The notes below the pieces were generated by a model. The model did not search any database. It was not told where the DNA came from and worked only from the letters and a program-made list of their open reading frames with translations. A DNA stretch of 64,000 nt, taken from NCBI RefSeq assembly GCF_031626495.1, contig NZ_JAMQOJ010000010.1:1-64000 (forward strand), in the 5' to 3' direction. Position numbers and translations under genes: made by a program. This document shows, piece after piece, positions 41,754-51,811 of the stretch; within the stretch, counting starts at the first letter, position 1; the number at the start of each line of letters is the position of its first letter. Source of the DNA: Natrinema sp031626495. Its GTDB lineage: Archaea; Halobacteriota; Halobacteria; Halobacteriales; Natrialbaceae.

Positions 41754-44636
41754 TCAATTTTTCAGAGCCCCCATTTCTTCCAAGTGGTCGCGGAGGTCCT
41801 GATACACATAGGCACACGAACCTTCCGGATCAGTTCCATCTGCAACGGTACCAAGAGTGTCGAAATCGCCAACGATGACAATTCGTTTCTTGGCACGGGT
41901 AAGAGAAACGTTGAGACGCCGTTCTCCCTCATCTGGCTTAGTGAGAAATCCAGTTCCATGCCAGTCATTGCTTCGAACAAACGAAACGAGGATCACTTCT
42001 TTTTCAGAGCCCTGGAAACTATCAATTGTATTAATTTCTACACTCTCGGCATCCCCCACACCAGCATCCGACAATGCGTTATCGATTTTCGTTATCTGCG
42101 CATTATATGGAGTGATCACACCAATATCAGATGGGCTGACACCATTGTCTATCAACTGAACTACTTCAGTCGCTATCAATCCTGCTTCGCCACGATTATA
42201 TTTAGACCCAGTTTCCTCTTTGACACCCTCGTTGTTCGAGACATCGTACCCGACTACAGGGTCTAACCCATCCACGGTCCAGGTCCTGTTTTCTTCCCCG
42301 TGCTCCAAGGCATCGTCATAGAATTGTTTGTTCGGGAACGAAGCGATCGCTTCGTTCATTCGGTACTGCTTCGACAATTGCGTGGCGATGTGCTCGCCGT
42401 AAACATTCAGCAGGTGCTCGAAGAGCGAGATGTGAATCTCCTCTTCTTTTGATGAATCATTAGCACAGAACGGAGGCAGCTGCTTTTGATCACCAGCAAG
42501 CACCACTCGATCGCCTTGAAGGAACGGAATCAGCGTAGACGGTTGATCGGCCTGTGTCGCTTCGTCCACAACCACCAGGTCGAAGGGATTAACGTTCAAC
42601 GTCGCAGCTGCACTGGTCGTTCCTGCCACCAGATCAGCTTCAGCAGGATCGATTCCTGTGTAATTCTCTTTAACAATATCACTGTCTGAACGCGAGCCAA
42701 TACGAGAAATGGTCACTTCGGAAACTTCCTGCTCGTATGCATGTAGACTACTTTCATCTATATCGCCTTCAGAACTCTCTCCGATCAAGAGATTATCTAT
42801 CGCCGTGTTTGAGTCAGTACAAGCTAAAACCCGGTCTCCTCGAGCAATCGCTAATTTGATAATGGCCGTGAGTGTTCTCGATTTCCCGGTTCCTGGTGGT
42901 CCCTGAATGTAACAAACATCGTTCGTGCCTAAGGCTCGTCCAGCAGCCTTCTTCTGATACTCATTCAGATCCTGTGCGTATATCTCACCAATCGAACGAG
43001 GGTATTCTACAAGTGGTTTCCTTCCACTGACCAGCTCTATCGTGTCCTCGTCTCGCTTCGCCGCATCGATCGCGCTCTTTTTTCTGTCGTACGGTACCGC
43101 GTTCAACAATTGAACGATATGGAATGACCCGGATTCGGTGAATAAGTGTTCAAGTTCGCTCTCGTGAAAGTTTCTTTCCGGCTTCGGGGAGATGTAAACA
43201 CCATCGTCTGCGACATGCTCAACTTGAGCTTTCATAGGCAGCGTGGTGTCGCCATCGACGCTCCCAAATATCACTTCGTCACCGTCGTGAATGTACGTTT
43301 TATGGCGGAGGTCCCTCGTTTCCCTAGAAGGAGCATGATGGAATCTGAATTGGAAATCGCTATCTGGATGAGGGTCTCTCCCACCAGGGAATAAATTCCT
43401 AAGCACCTCTTCCTTTCGAGAAAGTCTCGAAATTGGTAAATTACTGTAATTACCCCACGTTTCTTTAACCTTAGAGTGCTTTTCCCGGTGAAGGAACCGC
43501 TGCATATCTTTGAAAACCTCATAGGTATCTGACTCCGCTATGGGGTTTTCCGCTGTGTAAGTGCTTTTGGAGGGACGCGCTGTTGTGGTTGTAGGTATTT
43601 GAATATCCGAATCAATCTCGCCTATGTTTCCGAACCCAGAGAGGGTCAACAAGCACGAATTGTGATCCGAAAGATCACTAAGGGATTCCGAACATACTTG
43701 ACAGTCACCGGTGGAAAATAAATCCAATTCGTGGCTAGATTCGATATGCGAGAATAGCTTATCCGGATCGCTAGGCGAATGATTGCATTGCGGGCACGCC
43801 CACGTCGTCTTGTTTTTGGTCGGGAGTTCGTTCTCCGTTTCTCTCGAAAGGCACGGATAATGTGCTTCAGCATGCTGTATAGCATCTCCACAGATGATAC
43901 AGGTATTCACTCTAGTGATCGAATGGAGATGTGATGACCGAATGTGCCTCTCCGTAACACTAGGATTTAGAAAGCCCTGACCGCAGATGAAGCACTCTGC
44001 TGGCGCGAACGATACCAACTGGGAAATAGACGGACCATGAATATCCTCATCAGAACAAAGCAAATGATTGCTTAGATCGCCGTACGAGAGTTCTTCGTTG
44101 CAGTGAGGGCATTCGGTAGTGAAGCTATCGGCTTCGAAGTGGTCACGCCAAATATGCCATCTCACAGCACCTTTGTGCTCGAAATAGGATTCACAGTATG
44201 GACAACGGTTGTTCCCGGCCTCAATTGGTTCGACTGAGAATTTCTCACCAAAGCACGTAAGATGGCCATTCAGTCCTTGGGGTGAACCTGGAGGTTCGTC
44301 GCAGATTGTGCATGTGGGATTCTCCCCGAGGAACTGTTTTCGTTCGGTTGCTGAATGAGTACTAATGTGATCGCGAGTCTCTTCCTCTGAGTATTGGAGT
44401 TCACCACAAATTGGGCAAATTCCACTATCGACGTTTAGGTTGGTCCAGATAGTTTCTGCTTCGATGGTTGAGAAGCAGGGTAAATGGTAGGTGATGTTCT
44501 CTTTTTTGAGGGGGTATTCGCATCCGGGGCAATCTTGAGATTGGCTAGAAGGGTGATGTTCATGCCAGAGATGATCACCAAGATCGGCCCATGTAGGCTC
44601 GCTCTCTGCGCAAAACGGGCAGCTGAGTACAGCCAT
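41754..44636 (-). CDS. UPF1/DNA2-like superfamily 1 helicase with N-terminal array of about ten zinc fingers
   Basis: A 960-residue protein. Residues 1-330 hold about ten Cys/His fingers: CPFCAESE...HLWHEHH, CPGCEY...HLPC, CPICGE...HISTH, CTICDE...HLTC, CPYCES...HIWRDH, CPHCNE...HLLC, CFICGQ...HIRSSH, CIICGD..., CPQCNH...HIESSH and CQVCSE..., often in C2H2 / C2HC alternation. The C-terminal half is an SF1B helicase: GPPGTGKSRT, VVVDEATQADQ, AGDQKQLPP, SKQYRMNE, TIDSFQGSEKEV and SLTRAKKRIVIVGD. Start ATG 44636 puts the first finger at the N-terminus. It has lower GC and more neutral charge than neighbours, suggesting transfer. It may read foreign nucleic acid; defence is inferred. Confidence 0.85.
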   Translation of the reverse strand: MAVLSCPFCAESEPTWADLGDHLWHEHHPSSQSQDCPGCEYPLKKENITYHLPCFSTIEAETIWTNLNVDSGICPICGELQYSEEETRDHISTHSATERKQFLGENPTCTICDEPPGSPQGLNGHLTCFGEKFSVEPIEAGNNRCPYCESYFEHKGAVRWHIWRDHFEADSFTTECPHCNEELSYGDLSNHLLCSDEDIHGPSISQLVSFAPAECFICGQGFLNPSVTERHIRSSHLHSITRVNTCIICGDAIQHAEAHYPCLSRETENELPTKNKTTWACPQCNHSPSDPDKLFSHIESSHELDLFSTGDCQVCSESLSDLSDHNSCLLTLSGFGNIGEIDSDIQIPTTTTARPSKSTYTAENPIAESDTYEVFKDMQRFLHREKHSKVKETWGNYSNLPISRLSRKEEVLRNLFPGGRDPHPDSDFQFRFHHAPSRETRDLRHKTYIHDGDEVIFGSVDGDTTLPMKAQVEHVADDGVYISPKPERNFHESELEHLFTESGSFHIVQLLNAVPYDRKKSAIDAAKRDEDTIELVSGRKPLVEYPRSIGEIYAQDLNEYQKKAAGRALGTNDVCYIQGPPGTGKSRTLTAIIKLAIARGDRVLACTDSNTAIDNLLIGESSEGDIDESSLHAYEQEVSEVTISRIGSRSDSDIVKENYTGIDPAEADLVAGTTSAAATLNVNPFDLVVVDEATQADQPSTLIPFLQGDRVVLAGDQKQLPPFCANDSSKEEEIHISLFEHLLNVYGEHIATQLSKQYRMNEAIASFPNKQFYDDALEHGEENRTWTVDGLDPVVGYDVSNNEGVKEETGSKYNRGEAGLIATEVVQLIDNGVSPSDIGVITPYNAQITKIDNALSDAGVGDAESVEINTIDSFQGSEKEVILVSFVRSNDWHGTGFLTKPDEGERRLNVSLTRAKKRIVIVGDFDTLGTVADGTDPEGSCAYVYQDLRDHLEEMGALKN

Positions 44637-44864
44637 TGAGACTTCATCTGTACTACAGTATAATAAGACCACCCTTCACGCATTGTAAATCAGACTGGCA
44701 ACATTTGTGATTTCTGCCACTGCGCGCAGGCCCCACCATTGAAAGTGTATCCCTGCGGTGACTAATTATTCTTGACGTGGATTGACTCTCTGTCTAGGCG
44801 ATATTCGCATGCTCAATTCGCAGAGTCGCTGAAATCTGTCTCGGAGTGAGTTTCAACAAGGTCA

Positions 44865-45260
44865 TTACGCAAGATGGGACACCTCGTCTGGCTCGGCGAC
44901 GTCGTCGAACTCTCCACGCTCCACAGGTTTCCAGTCCTCACCCGGCTCTGGACTCCACCAGTCGACCTTGTAGGCGCCCGGTGCGCCGAGGATCTTCACG
45001 CGCGCCGACCCATCAGGCAGGTCGCGACGCAGTTTCTCGTCGACGTGGAGGTTCCAGGTCGTGGCAGTATCGAAACAGGCGAGCACGGCCTCCTCGTAGC
45101 CGCGTGTCTCTCGAGATTCTTGGAGTTCGACCTGGGTGTTGCAGTTCTTGCAGAACACCCCCTCGAAGGGGATGTAAGTGAAGACCTCCTGCCCGCAGAC
45201 GGGGCACCAGAGGAACTCGAACAGTGCCTCGCTGTGTCGGTCAAGTACTTCGAGGGTCAT
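44865..45260 (-). CDS. zinc-ribbon backbone protein
   Basis: A 131-residue protein (MTLEVLDRHSEALFEFLWCPVCGQEVFTYIPFEGVFCKNCNTQVELQE...), with a zinc ribbon CPVCGQ...CKNCNT at the N-terminus and an acidic C-terminal half (ACFDTATTWNLHVDEKLRR...WWSPEPGEDWKPVERGEFDDV). Start ATG 45260 is just after hairpin leader 9. It is common on haloarchaeal plasmids in my recollection but has no known function. Confidence 0.65.
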   Translation of the reverse strand: MTLEVLDRHSEALFEFLWCPVCGQEVFTYIPFEGVFCKNCNTQVELQESRETRGYEEAVLACFDTATTWNLHVDEKLRRDLPDGSARVKILGAPGAYKVDWWSPEPGEDWKPVERGEFDDVAEPDEVSHLA

Positions 45261-45284
45261 TGGTTGACTAACCCGGTCGTACCG

Positions 45285-45306
45285 GGCCACCACCTCGTGC
45301 CCGGCC
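45285..45306 (-). promoter_or_regulatory. hairpin leader 9
   Basis: Stem GGCC/GGCC, loop GGGCACGAGGTGGT, after CTGTTTTTC. Precedes ATG 45260. Confidence 0.5.
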
Positions 45307-45333
45307 GAAAAACAGCGCCCAGCGCTCACCCAC

Positions 45334-45699
45334 TCACCGCTCGGCGCCGTAGACGATGCGCGAGGGGGCTTCGTACCCACAGTCCGGACAGTCGTACCAG
45401 CGCTGTACCTTCGCTCCATCAGCTGTCTTCTCACCGACGAGGATGTCGTCGTTCGGACACTCTGGGCAGTTGAGGTCCGGCGCGGGCCGCTCCCGGAGCT
45501 CGTCACGGAACGACATCGCATCCTTCGTCTCGTATCCCCGCGACCAGACCGGGTAGCCGTCGACGAGAATTGCCCCGCGCCACTTGTACCGGTAGGAGTC
45601 CGGGGCTCGATGCAGGACGGCTCGCGCACCGGTCTCGGTGTTCCGATACGCAAGCGTCGGCGAGCGGCTCTCGCGTCGCCAGTTGGTGATGCGAGGCAT
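45334..45699 (-). CDS. zinc-ribbon backbone protein
   Basis: A 121-residue protein: an N-terminal strand-rich part (ARAVLHRAPDSYRYKWRGAILVDGYPVWSRGYETKDAMSFRDEL) and a C-terminal zinc ribbon (DLNCPECPNDDILVGEKTADGAKVQRWYDCPDCGYEAPS). It starts at ATG 45699, 3 bp after the stop of the upstream gene, so the two form an operon. Function unknown; nucleic-acid binding is likely from the ribbon. Confidence 0.7.
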   Translation of the reverse strand: MPRITNWRRESRSPTLAYRNTETGARAVLHRAPDSYRYKWRGAILVDGYPVWSRGYETKDAMSFRDELRERPAPDLNCPECPNDDILVGEKTADGAKVQRWYDCPDCGYEAPSRIVYGAER

Positions 45700-45702
45700 T
45701 AT

Positions 45703-46194
45703 TCAGAAATGGACGTCAGCGGGCACGATCCATAGCTCTTCACTCTCCTCGAGGAGTCGGTCCAACTGTCCACGGTGGCGAATGCCGGTTCCGTGTTCGG
45801 TGTACAGGAAGATCGTCGGGCCGTCGTACGCACCGACTTGGTGGAAGGCGTGCCGGGCGAGGTCCTCGTCGCGCATGATCTCCTCGTCGGAGAGCTCGTC
45901 GATGGCCTCCTTTACCCGGTCGATATTACGCTCGAATTCCTCCTTCGTCGCCTCCCAGCCACGCTCGAGCAGGTCCTGGCCGTCATCGGAGTCGACGGGG
46001 GCTGCAGTCGGTAACTCTCCCCATCGCGCCTTCCCCGCAACGGACGTGTCCTCCTCATCGAAGGTCACAAAATAGTCGAATACTGCGCAAGAATGCGGCT
46101 CAGAGCCGACTAACCGATTGAACACCGTTTTCCCCGCAGCCAGTGCTTCGTTTTCTGTCGATGCCTCTACGAGCGCGTAGATGACCATATGCAT
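45703..46194 (-). CDS. conserved backbone protein with MHMVIYALVEAS N-terminus
   Basis: A 163-residue protein. MHMVIYALVEASTENEALAAGKTVFNRLVGSEPHSCAVFDYFVTF is conserved with a broken paralogue at 49.1 kb; the C-terminal half (NIDRVKEAIDELSDEEIMRDEDLARHAFHQVGAYDGPTIFLYTEHGTGIRHRGQLDRLLEE) is unique. ATG 46194 chosen (ATG 46188 also possible). Hairpin leader 10 is 40 bp upstream. Function unknown. Confidence 0.7.
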   Translation of the reverse strand: MHMVIYALVEASTENEALAAGKTVFNRLVGSEPHSCAVFDYFVTFDEEDTSVAGKARWGELPTAAPVDSDDGQDLLERGWEATKEEFERNIDRVKEAIDELSDEEIMRDEDLARHAFHQVGAYDGPTIFLYTEHGTGIRHRGQLDRLLEESEELWIVPADVHF

Positions 46195-46232
46195 CTGAAC
46201 CACTCCAACGCCCGTCGGTACAGTCACCGACG

Positions 46233-46255
46233 CGCGCCATTCTCTTGCTGGCGCG
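46233..46255 (-). promoter_or_regulatory. hairpin leader 10
   Basis: Stem CGCGCCA/TGGCGCG (7 bp), loop GCAAGAGAA, after GCTGTCTATTCG. Loop lacks the usual GGGTG. Confidence 0.5.
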
Positions 46256-46409
46256 AATAGACAGCTACCGGAGAAGACGATGATTCAGAGGCAGTACGGA
46301 ACAGGCCTCATTCAGAAGGATAAATTCGCTCAGTACAGATGATCTATCATCCGGCCAGTACAGAAGCGATGGAAGGAACATTAAGCAATAGCGATGTAAG
46401 TGGTCGACC

Positions 46410-47243
46410 ATGGGCCGCACATCAATCCCTGATATCATCGAGAAGTACGACAACGGCGAATCCCTCACGATGTTGACGGCGTATGATGCCCCGATAGCGC
46501 GGCAAGTCGATAATGGCGGCGTCGATATGATTTTGGTCGGGGATAGTGCCGGCGACAATCACTTGGGATACGATGATACACTCCCGGTGACGCTCGACGA
46601 AGCATTGTCGAATACCGCTGCCGTCGATCGAGCTGTCGAGGACGCCATGGTTATCGGAGATATGCCGTTTCTCTCCTATGGCACCTCGCTCGAAGAGTCG
46701 GTCAATAATGCTGGCCGGTTCATGAAAGAAGCAGGCGCTGACGCTGTGAAACTGGAGACAGCTCCGTATGGAGAAACGACGATCGAGATCATTGAACGCC
46801 TCACAGAACTTGGGATGCCAGTTGTCGGCCATATCGGGTTGACTCCCCAGCGGATGAACCAAATCGGGGGCGGATACGTGCAAGGTCGCGGTGACGAGAG
46901 TTCAGCGACACTTGAGGCATTGGTCGAGACTGCAAAACGCATCGAAGAGGCTGGCGCGTTCTCGATTATTATCGAGGCGGTCACAGAGGAAACGGGAAAA
47001 CAGGTTACAGAGGCAGTTGATGTTCCTACCATCGGAATTGGTGCTGGCCGCTACGTTGATGGGCAAGTGTTGGTCATTACTGATGTACTGGGGTTGAGTG
47101 GGGAATCATACAAACTCTCGAAACAGTATGCTGACCTCAGTACGATTGTACAAGATGCAGTTGAAACGTATGTGGACGACGTTCAAAACGGGGAGTTCCC
47201 TTCGTCGGAGAATGCATTCGACCCTATTGATGGGAGAGAGTAA
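46410..47243 (+). CDS. panB: 3-methyl-2-oxobutanoate hydroxymethyltransferase
   Basis: A 277-residue PanB: TMLTAYDAPIARQVDNGGVDMILVGDSAG (metal site Asp), DAVKLE, GHIGLTPQRMNQIGGGYVQG and IGIGAGRYVDGQVLVITDVLGL, all family hallmarks. It adds a hydroxymethyl group from 5,10-methylene-tetrahydrofolate (or the archaeal pterin) to 2-oxoisovalerate, an early step towards coenzyme A. It stands alone on a plasmid-like region between backbone genes and an IS element. Whether the chromosome has another copy is not visible. Confidence 0.93.
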   Translation: MGRTSIPDIIEKYDNGESLTMLTAYDAPIARQVDNGGVDMILVGDSAGDNHLGYDDTLPVTLDEALSNTAAVDRAVEDAMVIGDMPFLSYGTSLEESVNNAGRFMKEAGADAVKLETAPYGETTIEIIERLTELGMPVVGHIGLTPQRMNQIGGGYVQGRGDESSATLEALVETAKRIEEAGAFSIIIEAVTEETGKQVTEAVDVPTIGIGAGRYVDGQVLVITDVLGLSGESYKLSKQYADLSTIVQDAVETYVDDVQNGEFPSSENAFDPIDGRE

Positions 47244-47443
47244 CCATCGGCGGTCTGTTCGCAAGTACACTGTGTGGCCAGTTCAGCAAAAGACGCCTGA
47301 ATACAACACTGCGTACTCCTCTTAATCAAATAGGGCCAATCTCCCTGATTGCGCCAATTCTCTCGTCCTCGTCGAATGTAACATATTGACGTCCACCTTG
47401 AAGTAAGGATCCTCCACGCTGGACGATGGTCCACGGGAGTGAC

Positions 47444-48705
<1,262 letters not shown>

Positions 48706-48706
<1 letters not shown>

Positions 48707-48900
48707 CACTTGCTTACTTCCTGCTGGTCGGGTTGCTCCCACCGGCGCGGGATGTAGCCGAACTGTTCGATCTCGGCGGCCTGTTCTCGGAGAATCCCGA
48801 CGAGGACTTGCTCTGGAACACCTGCCTGTGCTTGTTCGACCAACAGACTCTGAAGTCCCTCACGGGCGTCCTCGACGGCTTCGAGATCGTTATCGCCCAT
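48706..48900 (-). CDS. small protein preceding tnpB
   Basis: A 64-residue helical acidic protein (MGDNDLEAVEDAREGLQSLLVEQAQAGVPEQVLVGILREQAAEIEQFGYIPRRWEQPDQQEVSK). It starts at ATG 48900 with a promoter-like TTCAAATAC about 30 bp upstream, and its stop overlaps the tnpB start. Similar small genes come before tnpB in some haloarchaeal IS1341-type elements; role unknown. Confidence 0.7.
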
Positions 48901-48969
48901 CGATGCGCTCCCGGGTATCCCCGGTTTCGTATTTGAATGTTGGCGACGCCGTCTGGCTCTGAGAGTTAC

Positions 48970-49101
48970 GGTGACTTCGATCGAAGACGGCGCCGGCGTG
49001 TGTGGGTCCACGCCGACCAGGCGGTCGAACACCGACTTTCCGGTGGCCAGGGCGTCGTCGTGCGTCGATGCCTCTACGAGTGCGTATATCACCATATGCA
49101 T
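48970..49101 (-). pseudogene. decayed paralogue of the 46.2-kb gene, cut by the IS element
   Basis: Begins MHMVIYALVEASTHDDALATGKSVFDRLVGVDPH, clearly homologous to the gene at 45703-46194. After that the homology (AGAVFDRSHRNS against SCAVFDYFVT) continues only in another frame, so there is a frameshift near 49005-49015. It is then interrupted by the IS element. The hairpin leader 11 is preserved. Confidence 0.65.
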
Positions 49102-49152
49102 CTCGAACACCTCGAAACGCCGACGCACCGGGGGTCGTTGCTCGCTCCAGCT

Positions 49153-49175
49153 GCGCCGGCACCCATCGCCGGCGC
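49153..49175 (-). promoter_or_regulatory. hairpin leader 11 (on pseudogene)
   Basis: Stem GCGCCGGC/GCCGGCGC (8 bp), loop GATGGGT, after GAGTTTTTCGA. Confidence 0.6.
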
Positions 49176-49205
49176 TCGAAAAACTCTCCTCGTGACGACG
49201 GATTC

Positions 49206-49622
49206 TCAGGCCTCGTCCGCTCGTTCGACAGTGATAGTCAGGTCGCCCGATTCGTAGTCGGCCTCGAAGTCGACGGCGAACGCGTCCGCCTCGTAGGCGG
49301 CGTGGTAAGCACGGTGGCGTGCGAGCGAGCCAGTTGCCTTGAAGTGGAAGAATGCGGCTGCCGTGTAGGGCTTGCTCTGGGTTTCGACCTGCGACTCGAC
49401 GGATGCGGGGAGCGCGATTTGGGGCGTCTCCGTGTCGATACTCGCAGCGAACTCTTTCGCTTCCTCGACGGTTGCTTGCGAATGTGCCGGTGTCTCGCCG
49501 GTGAGCACGTTCACCGGGGTTTCCGTCTCGTCGGTGAACAGGACGTCTTCGAAGGTGTGTGTCCCGAGGATCGCCTCGGGGTCCAACTCGCAGTCGTGAA
49601 ACGGGTCGTCGTCTGAGGTCAT
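49206..49622 (-). CDS. conserved acidic backbone protein
   Basis: A 138-residue very acidic protein (MTSDDDPFHDCELDPEAILGTHTFEDVLFTD...PYTAAAFFHFKATGSLARHRAYHAAYEADAFAVDFEADYESGDLTITVERADEA). No known motif. Start ATG 49622, after hairpin leader 12. Part of the minus-strand backbone; function unknown. Confidence 0.65.
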   Translation of the reverse strand: MTSDDDPFHDCELDPEAILGTHTFEDVLFTDETETPVNVLTGETPAHSQATVEEAKEFAASIDTETPQIALPASVESQVETQSKPYTAAAFFHFKATGSLARHRAYHAAYEADAFAVDFEADYESGDLTITVERADEA

Positions 49623-49641
49623 CGAATCACGAGCCTATGGC

Positions 49642-49663
49642 GGGGCTCACCCATTCTGACCCC
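49642..49663 (-). promoter_or_regulatory. hairpin leader 12
   Basis: Stem GGGG/CCCC with inner TCA/TGA, loop around AGAATGGG, after CTGTTTTTC. Note the reversed stem polarity. Confidence 0.55.
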
Positions 49664-49696
49664 TGAAAAACAGGACCTGTCACGAAGCAGATCGAA

Positions 49697-50359
49697 CTAG
49701 GAGTGGTTCAGGCTCGCCTTCTCGAAGGGTGACTCTCCGGTCGGAATGAGCAGCTCCTGTCGGTCTCCAACTCGCTCGGCCAGCTTCCGTTTCAGGTACT
49801 GTCTCGCCGTCGACGGCGTGAAGACGCCCTTGTCGAGCATATCGCCGACGACGTCTTTGAGGGCCGCGAACTGGCCCTGTAGGTGGCCGTCGCCGACCGG
49901 CTCGCCGTCGTACCAGCGCACCGTCGCGAGCGCGCCGTTCCCGACTGTCTCTCCCTGTTCGACCGTCTCCGAGTCGTACTGGAGCCCGAACCACAGCGTC
50001 CGATAGGCGGTCACCTCGAACGTCGTCGACACCACGAAGAACGCCTCGTGGTGGAGGTAGTCGAGATGGTCAGCGACGATCCTGTCGAGGGTGAGCCCGG
50101 TGGCACGAGGCTTCGGTTCGACGACCGTCGACGGTCGATCCTCGCCAGCGAGGTAGCCGTCGACCGCATCTGCCTCGAGGCCATTGGCAAGCTCTGCGAG
50201 GAGCTGTTTCGCCCACTTAGAGTCGGTGTCGTCGCCACCGAACGGCGATTCAGCCGAGATTCGGTGCTTGAGCTTCAGGTTCGCTGCGCCCCAATGGCTG
50301 TAGTGGAGCGTGTACTGTCCGTCCGTGCGTTCGTACGCAACAAGTGCGCGATGTCCCAT
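49697..50359 (-). CDS. DUF6735-like backbone protein
   Basis: A 220-residue protein (MGHRALVAYERTDGQYTLHYSHWGAANLKLKHRISAESPFGGDD...) resembling a family typed as DUF6735 on haloarchaeal plasmids. The MGHRALVAYERxDGxYxLHYSHWGAxxLxL N-terminus recalls an Ntn- or glutamine-amidotransferase-like strand pattern, but activity is unproven. Start ATG 50359, with hairpin leader 13 upstream. Function unknown. Confidence 0.7.
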   Translation of the reverse strand: MGHRALVAYERTDGQYTLHYSHWGAANLKLKHRISAESPFGGDDTDSKWAKQLLAELANGLEADAVDGYLAGEDRPSTVVEPKPRATGLTLDRIVADHLDYLHHEAFFVVSTTFEVTAYRTLWFGLQYDSETVEQGETVGNGALATVRWYDGEPVGDGHLQGQFAALKDVVGDMLDKGVFTPSTARQYLKRKLAERVGDRQELLIPTGESPFEKASLNHS

Positions 50360-50396
50360 CGAGCAATCACCTCACAGGGCGACCGCGACTGGATCG

Positions 50397-50416
50397 CCCC
50401 GCACCCCTCCCGGGGG
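50397..50416 (-). promoter_or_regulatory. hairpin leader 13
   Basis: Stem CCCC/GGGG, loop CGGGAGGGGTGC, after GCGTTGTTCG. Precedes ATG 50359. Confidence 0.6.
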
Positions 50417-50541
50417 ACGAACAACGCTACCAGTAGTTGCTATCGAGGCTTCTTTATTCGGGATGAGTAGTGAAATCGGGGCGGCTAAATCGGTAAGTAG
50501 AATTGCTTAGTTATTTGAACGAAGTCAGTGTAAATGCGTGT

Positions 50542-50859
50542 ATGGATATTGACGCCGGCGAGTTCAAGAAGAACATAGAGAAGGCGTTAGAGGAGCAGTC
50601 AGGGCTCCGGATGAACGAGCAGAATGAGATCCCGTTCGAGCAATTGTTCACAGAGGAGTTCATGCAGCTGTACACAGAATTCGACTCTTTCGAAGCGTTG
50701 CTTGAGGCAAGTCAATGGGATGTTGAGGACGAGGACGATTTCGAGGCCATCCCGGAGGATGAGTTCGATACCTATGTCGACGAGCACACGGATTTCCCAT
50801 CGTGGGAAGTTATGTCTCAGACTGCGGCTCAGCGGTTCCTTGAACGTCAATTCAACTGA
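50542..50859 (+). CDS. small acidic protein, unknown
   Basis: A 105-residue protein (MDIDAGEFKKNIEKALEEQSGL...EDDFEAIPEDEFDTYVDEHTDF...SWEVMSQTAAQRFLERQFN). Predicted helical, with an acidic middle. ATG 50542 chosen. It faces the next gene, with the two stops 6 bp apart. No family recognised. With the two following genes it forms a less GC-rich cassette between backbone genes. Confidence 0.55.
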   Translation: MDIDAGEFKKNIEKALEEQSGLRMNEQNEIPFEQLFTEEFMQLYTEFDSFEALLEASQWDVEDEDDFEAIPEDEFDTYVDEHTDFPSWEVMSQTAAQRFLERQFN

Positions 50860-50865
50860 AGTGGG

Positions 50866-51726
50866 TTACTGACTGACCTGCCGCCCGAGCTTGGTGATCT
50901 CCGCCTCACTGTACCCGCCGTCACTCGAATTGATGTAGGCTTGTGTCTCGACGTATCCTTTCTCTCGGAGCAACCAGAGGTTATGATCCACGACGTCTGA
51001 CGACCGGCCCACTGCCTCAATCAACTCGTCACGATCAACCCGTGGATAGGTAGGTTCCGATCGGTATGACTGGAGTAACACGTCCAGGATTTCATCCTGA
51101 ACCGCGTCATCCAACAAGAGTTCCTCACCCAACTCTTTTGCTCGCCACAGCGTCGTCGGTGTAATCGTCAGTGACCGCTTCCCTGGCCGCCGCTTGAAGA
51201 ACCCATCATCCTTTGAGAACCGCCACACCTTATCGATCACGTCCTCATCAACGTCCTCGAATTCATCGTTGAGATAGCTGCGTAGCCGTTCACCTTGTGG
51301 ACTCGGCCAGAACGTAAACGGCTGCTCTGTAAACCTACGATATGACTCACGGATCAATTCATTCTGGACCCGCCGCTCGGTCGCCGATAACCCCTCTGTC
51401 GCACCTACGTCATGCTCCGTCGATGCCCCATCTCCATCCCCATTCACCACATCGTCACTGGTATCGGACCGATCAGTCCCGTCCACGTACTCGCCAGCGT
51501 CCTCCGACTCGACTCTATTGTTCGACGTGTTGTGGACTTGGATCGCTAGAATACCCAGAGTGCCTAACATACCGATCACACCAGCAATCTCCACGAGCGA
51601 AAAAGGTGTATAGACGGTTCCGATCCCTGCGAGAATCAAGGCAGCAAGCCAGGCAAGGATGAGCTTCCCGATGAACCGCTCAGTCACGTACTGCCCAACC
51701 GACATCCTATCACTGCAAGTATTCAC
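50866..51726 (-). CDS. membrane-anchored winged-helix protein
   Basis: A 286-residue protein with two N-terminal TM helices (RFIGKLILAWLAALILAGIGTVY and VEIAGVIGMLGTLGILAIQVH), an acidic linker (about 70-120) and C-terminal winged-helix-like regions (ERLRSYLNDEFEDVDEDVIDKVWRFSKDDGFFKRRPG, and EILDVLLQSYRSEPTYPRVDRDELIEAVGRSSDVVDHNLWLLREKGYVE). A membrane-bound DNA-binding or sensor protein is suggested. It is convergent with the small gene before it and divergent from the one after. Function unknown. Confidence 0.6.
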   Translation of the reverse strand: MNTCSDRMSVGQYVTERFIGKLILAWLAALILAGIGTVYTPFSLVEIAGVIGMLGTLGILAIQVHNTSNNRVESEDAGEYVDGTDRSDTSDDVVNGDGDGASTEHDVGATEGLSATERRVQNELIRESYRRFTEQPFTFWPSPQGERLRSYLNDEFEDVDEDVIDKVWRFSKDDGFFKRRPGKRSLTITPTTLWRAKELGEELLLDDAVQDEILDVLLQSYRSEPTYPRVDRDELIEAVGRSSDVVDHNLWLLREKGYVETQAYINSSDGGYSEAEITKLGRQVSQ

Positions 51727-51811
51727 AGACCAGTATTATAAGTCGTAGGAGAGCAGCCTCAATCAGACATACCCACCTGATTTTTCAAGAGTTGCTGAGA
51801 AGTACCGAATT

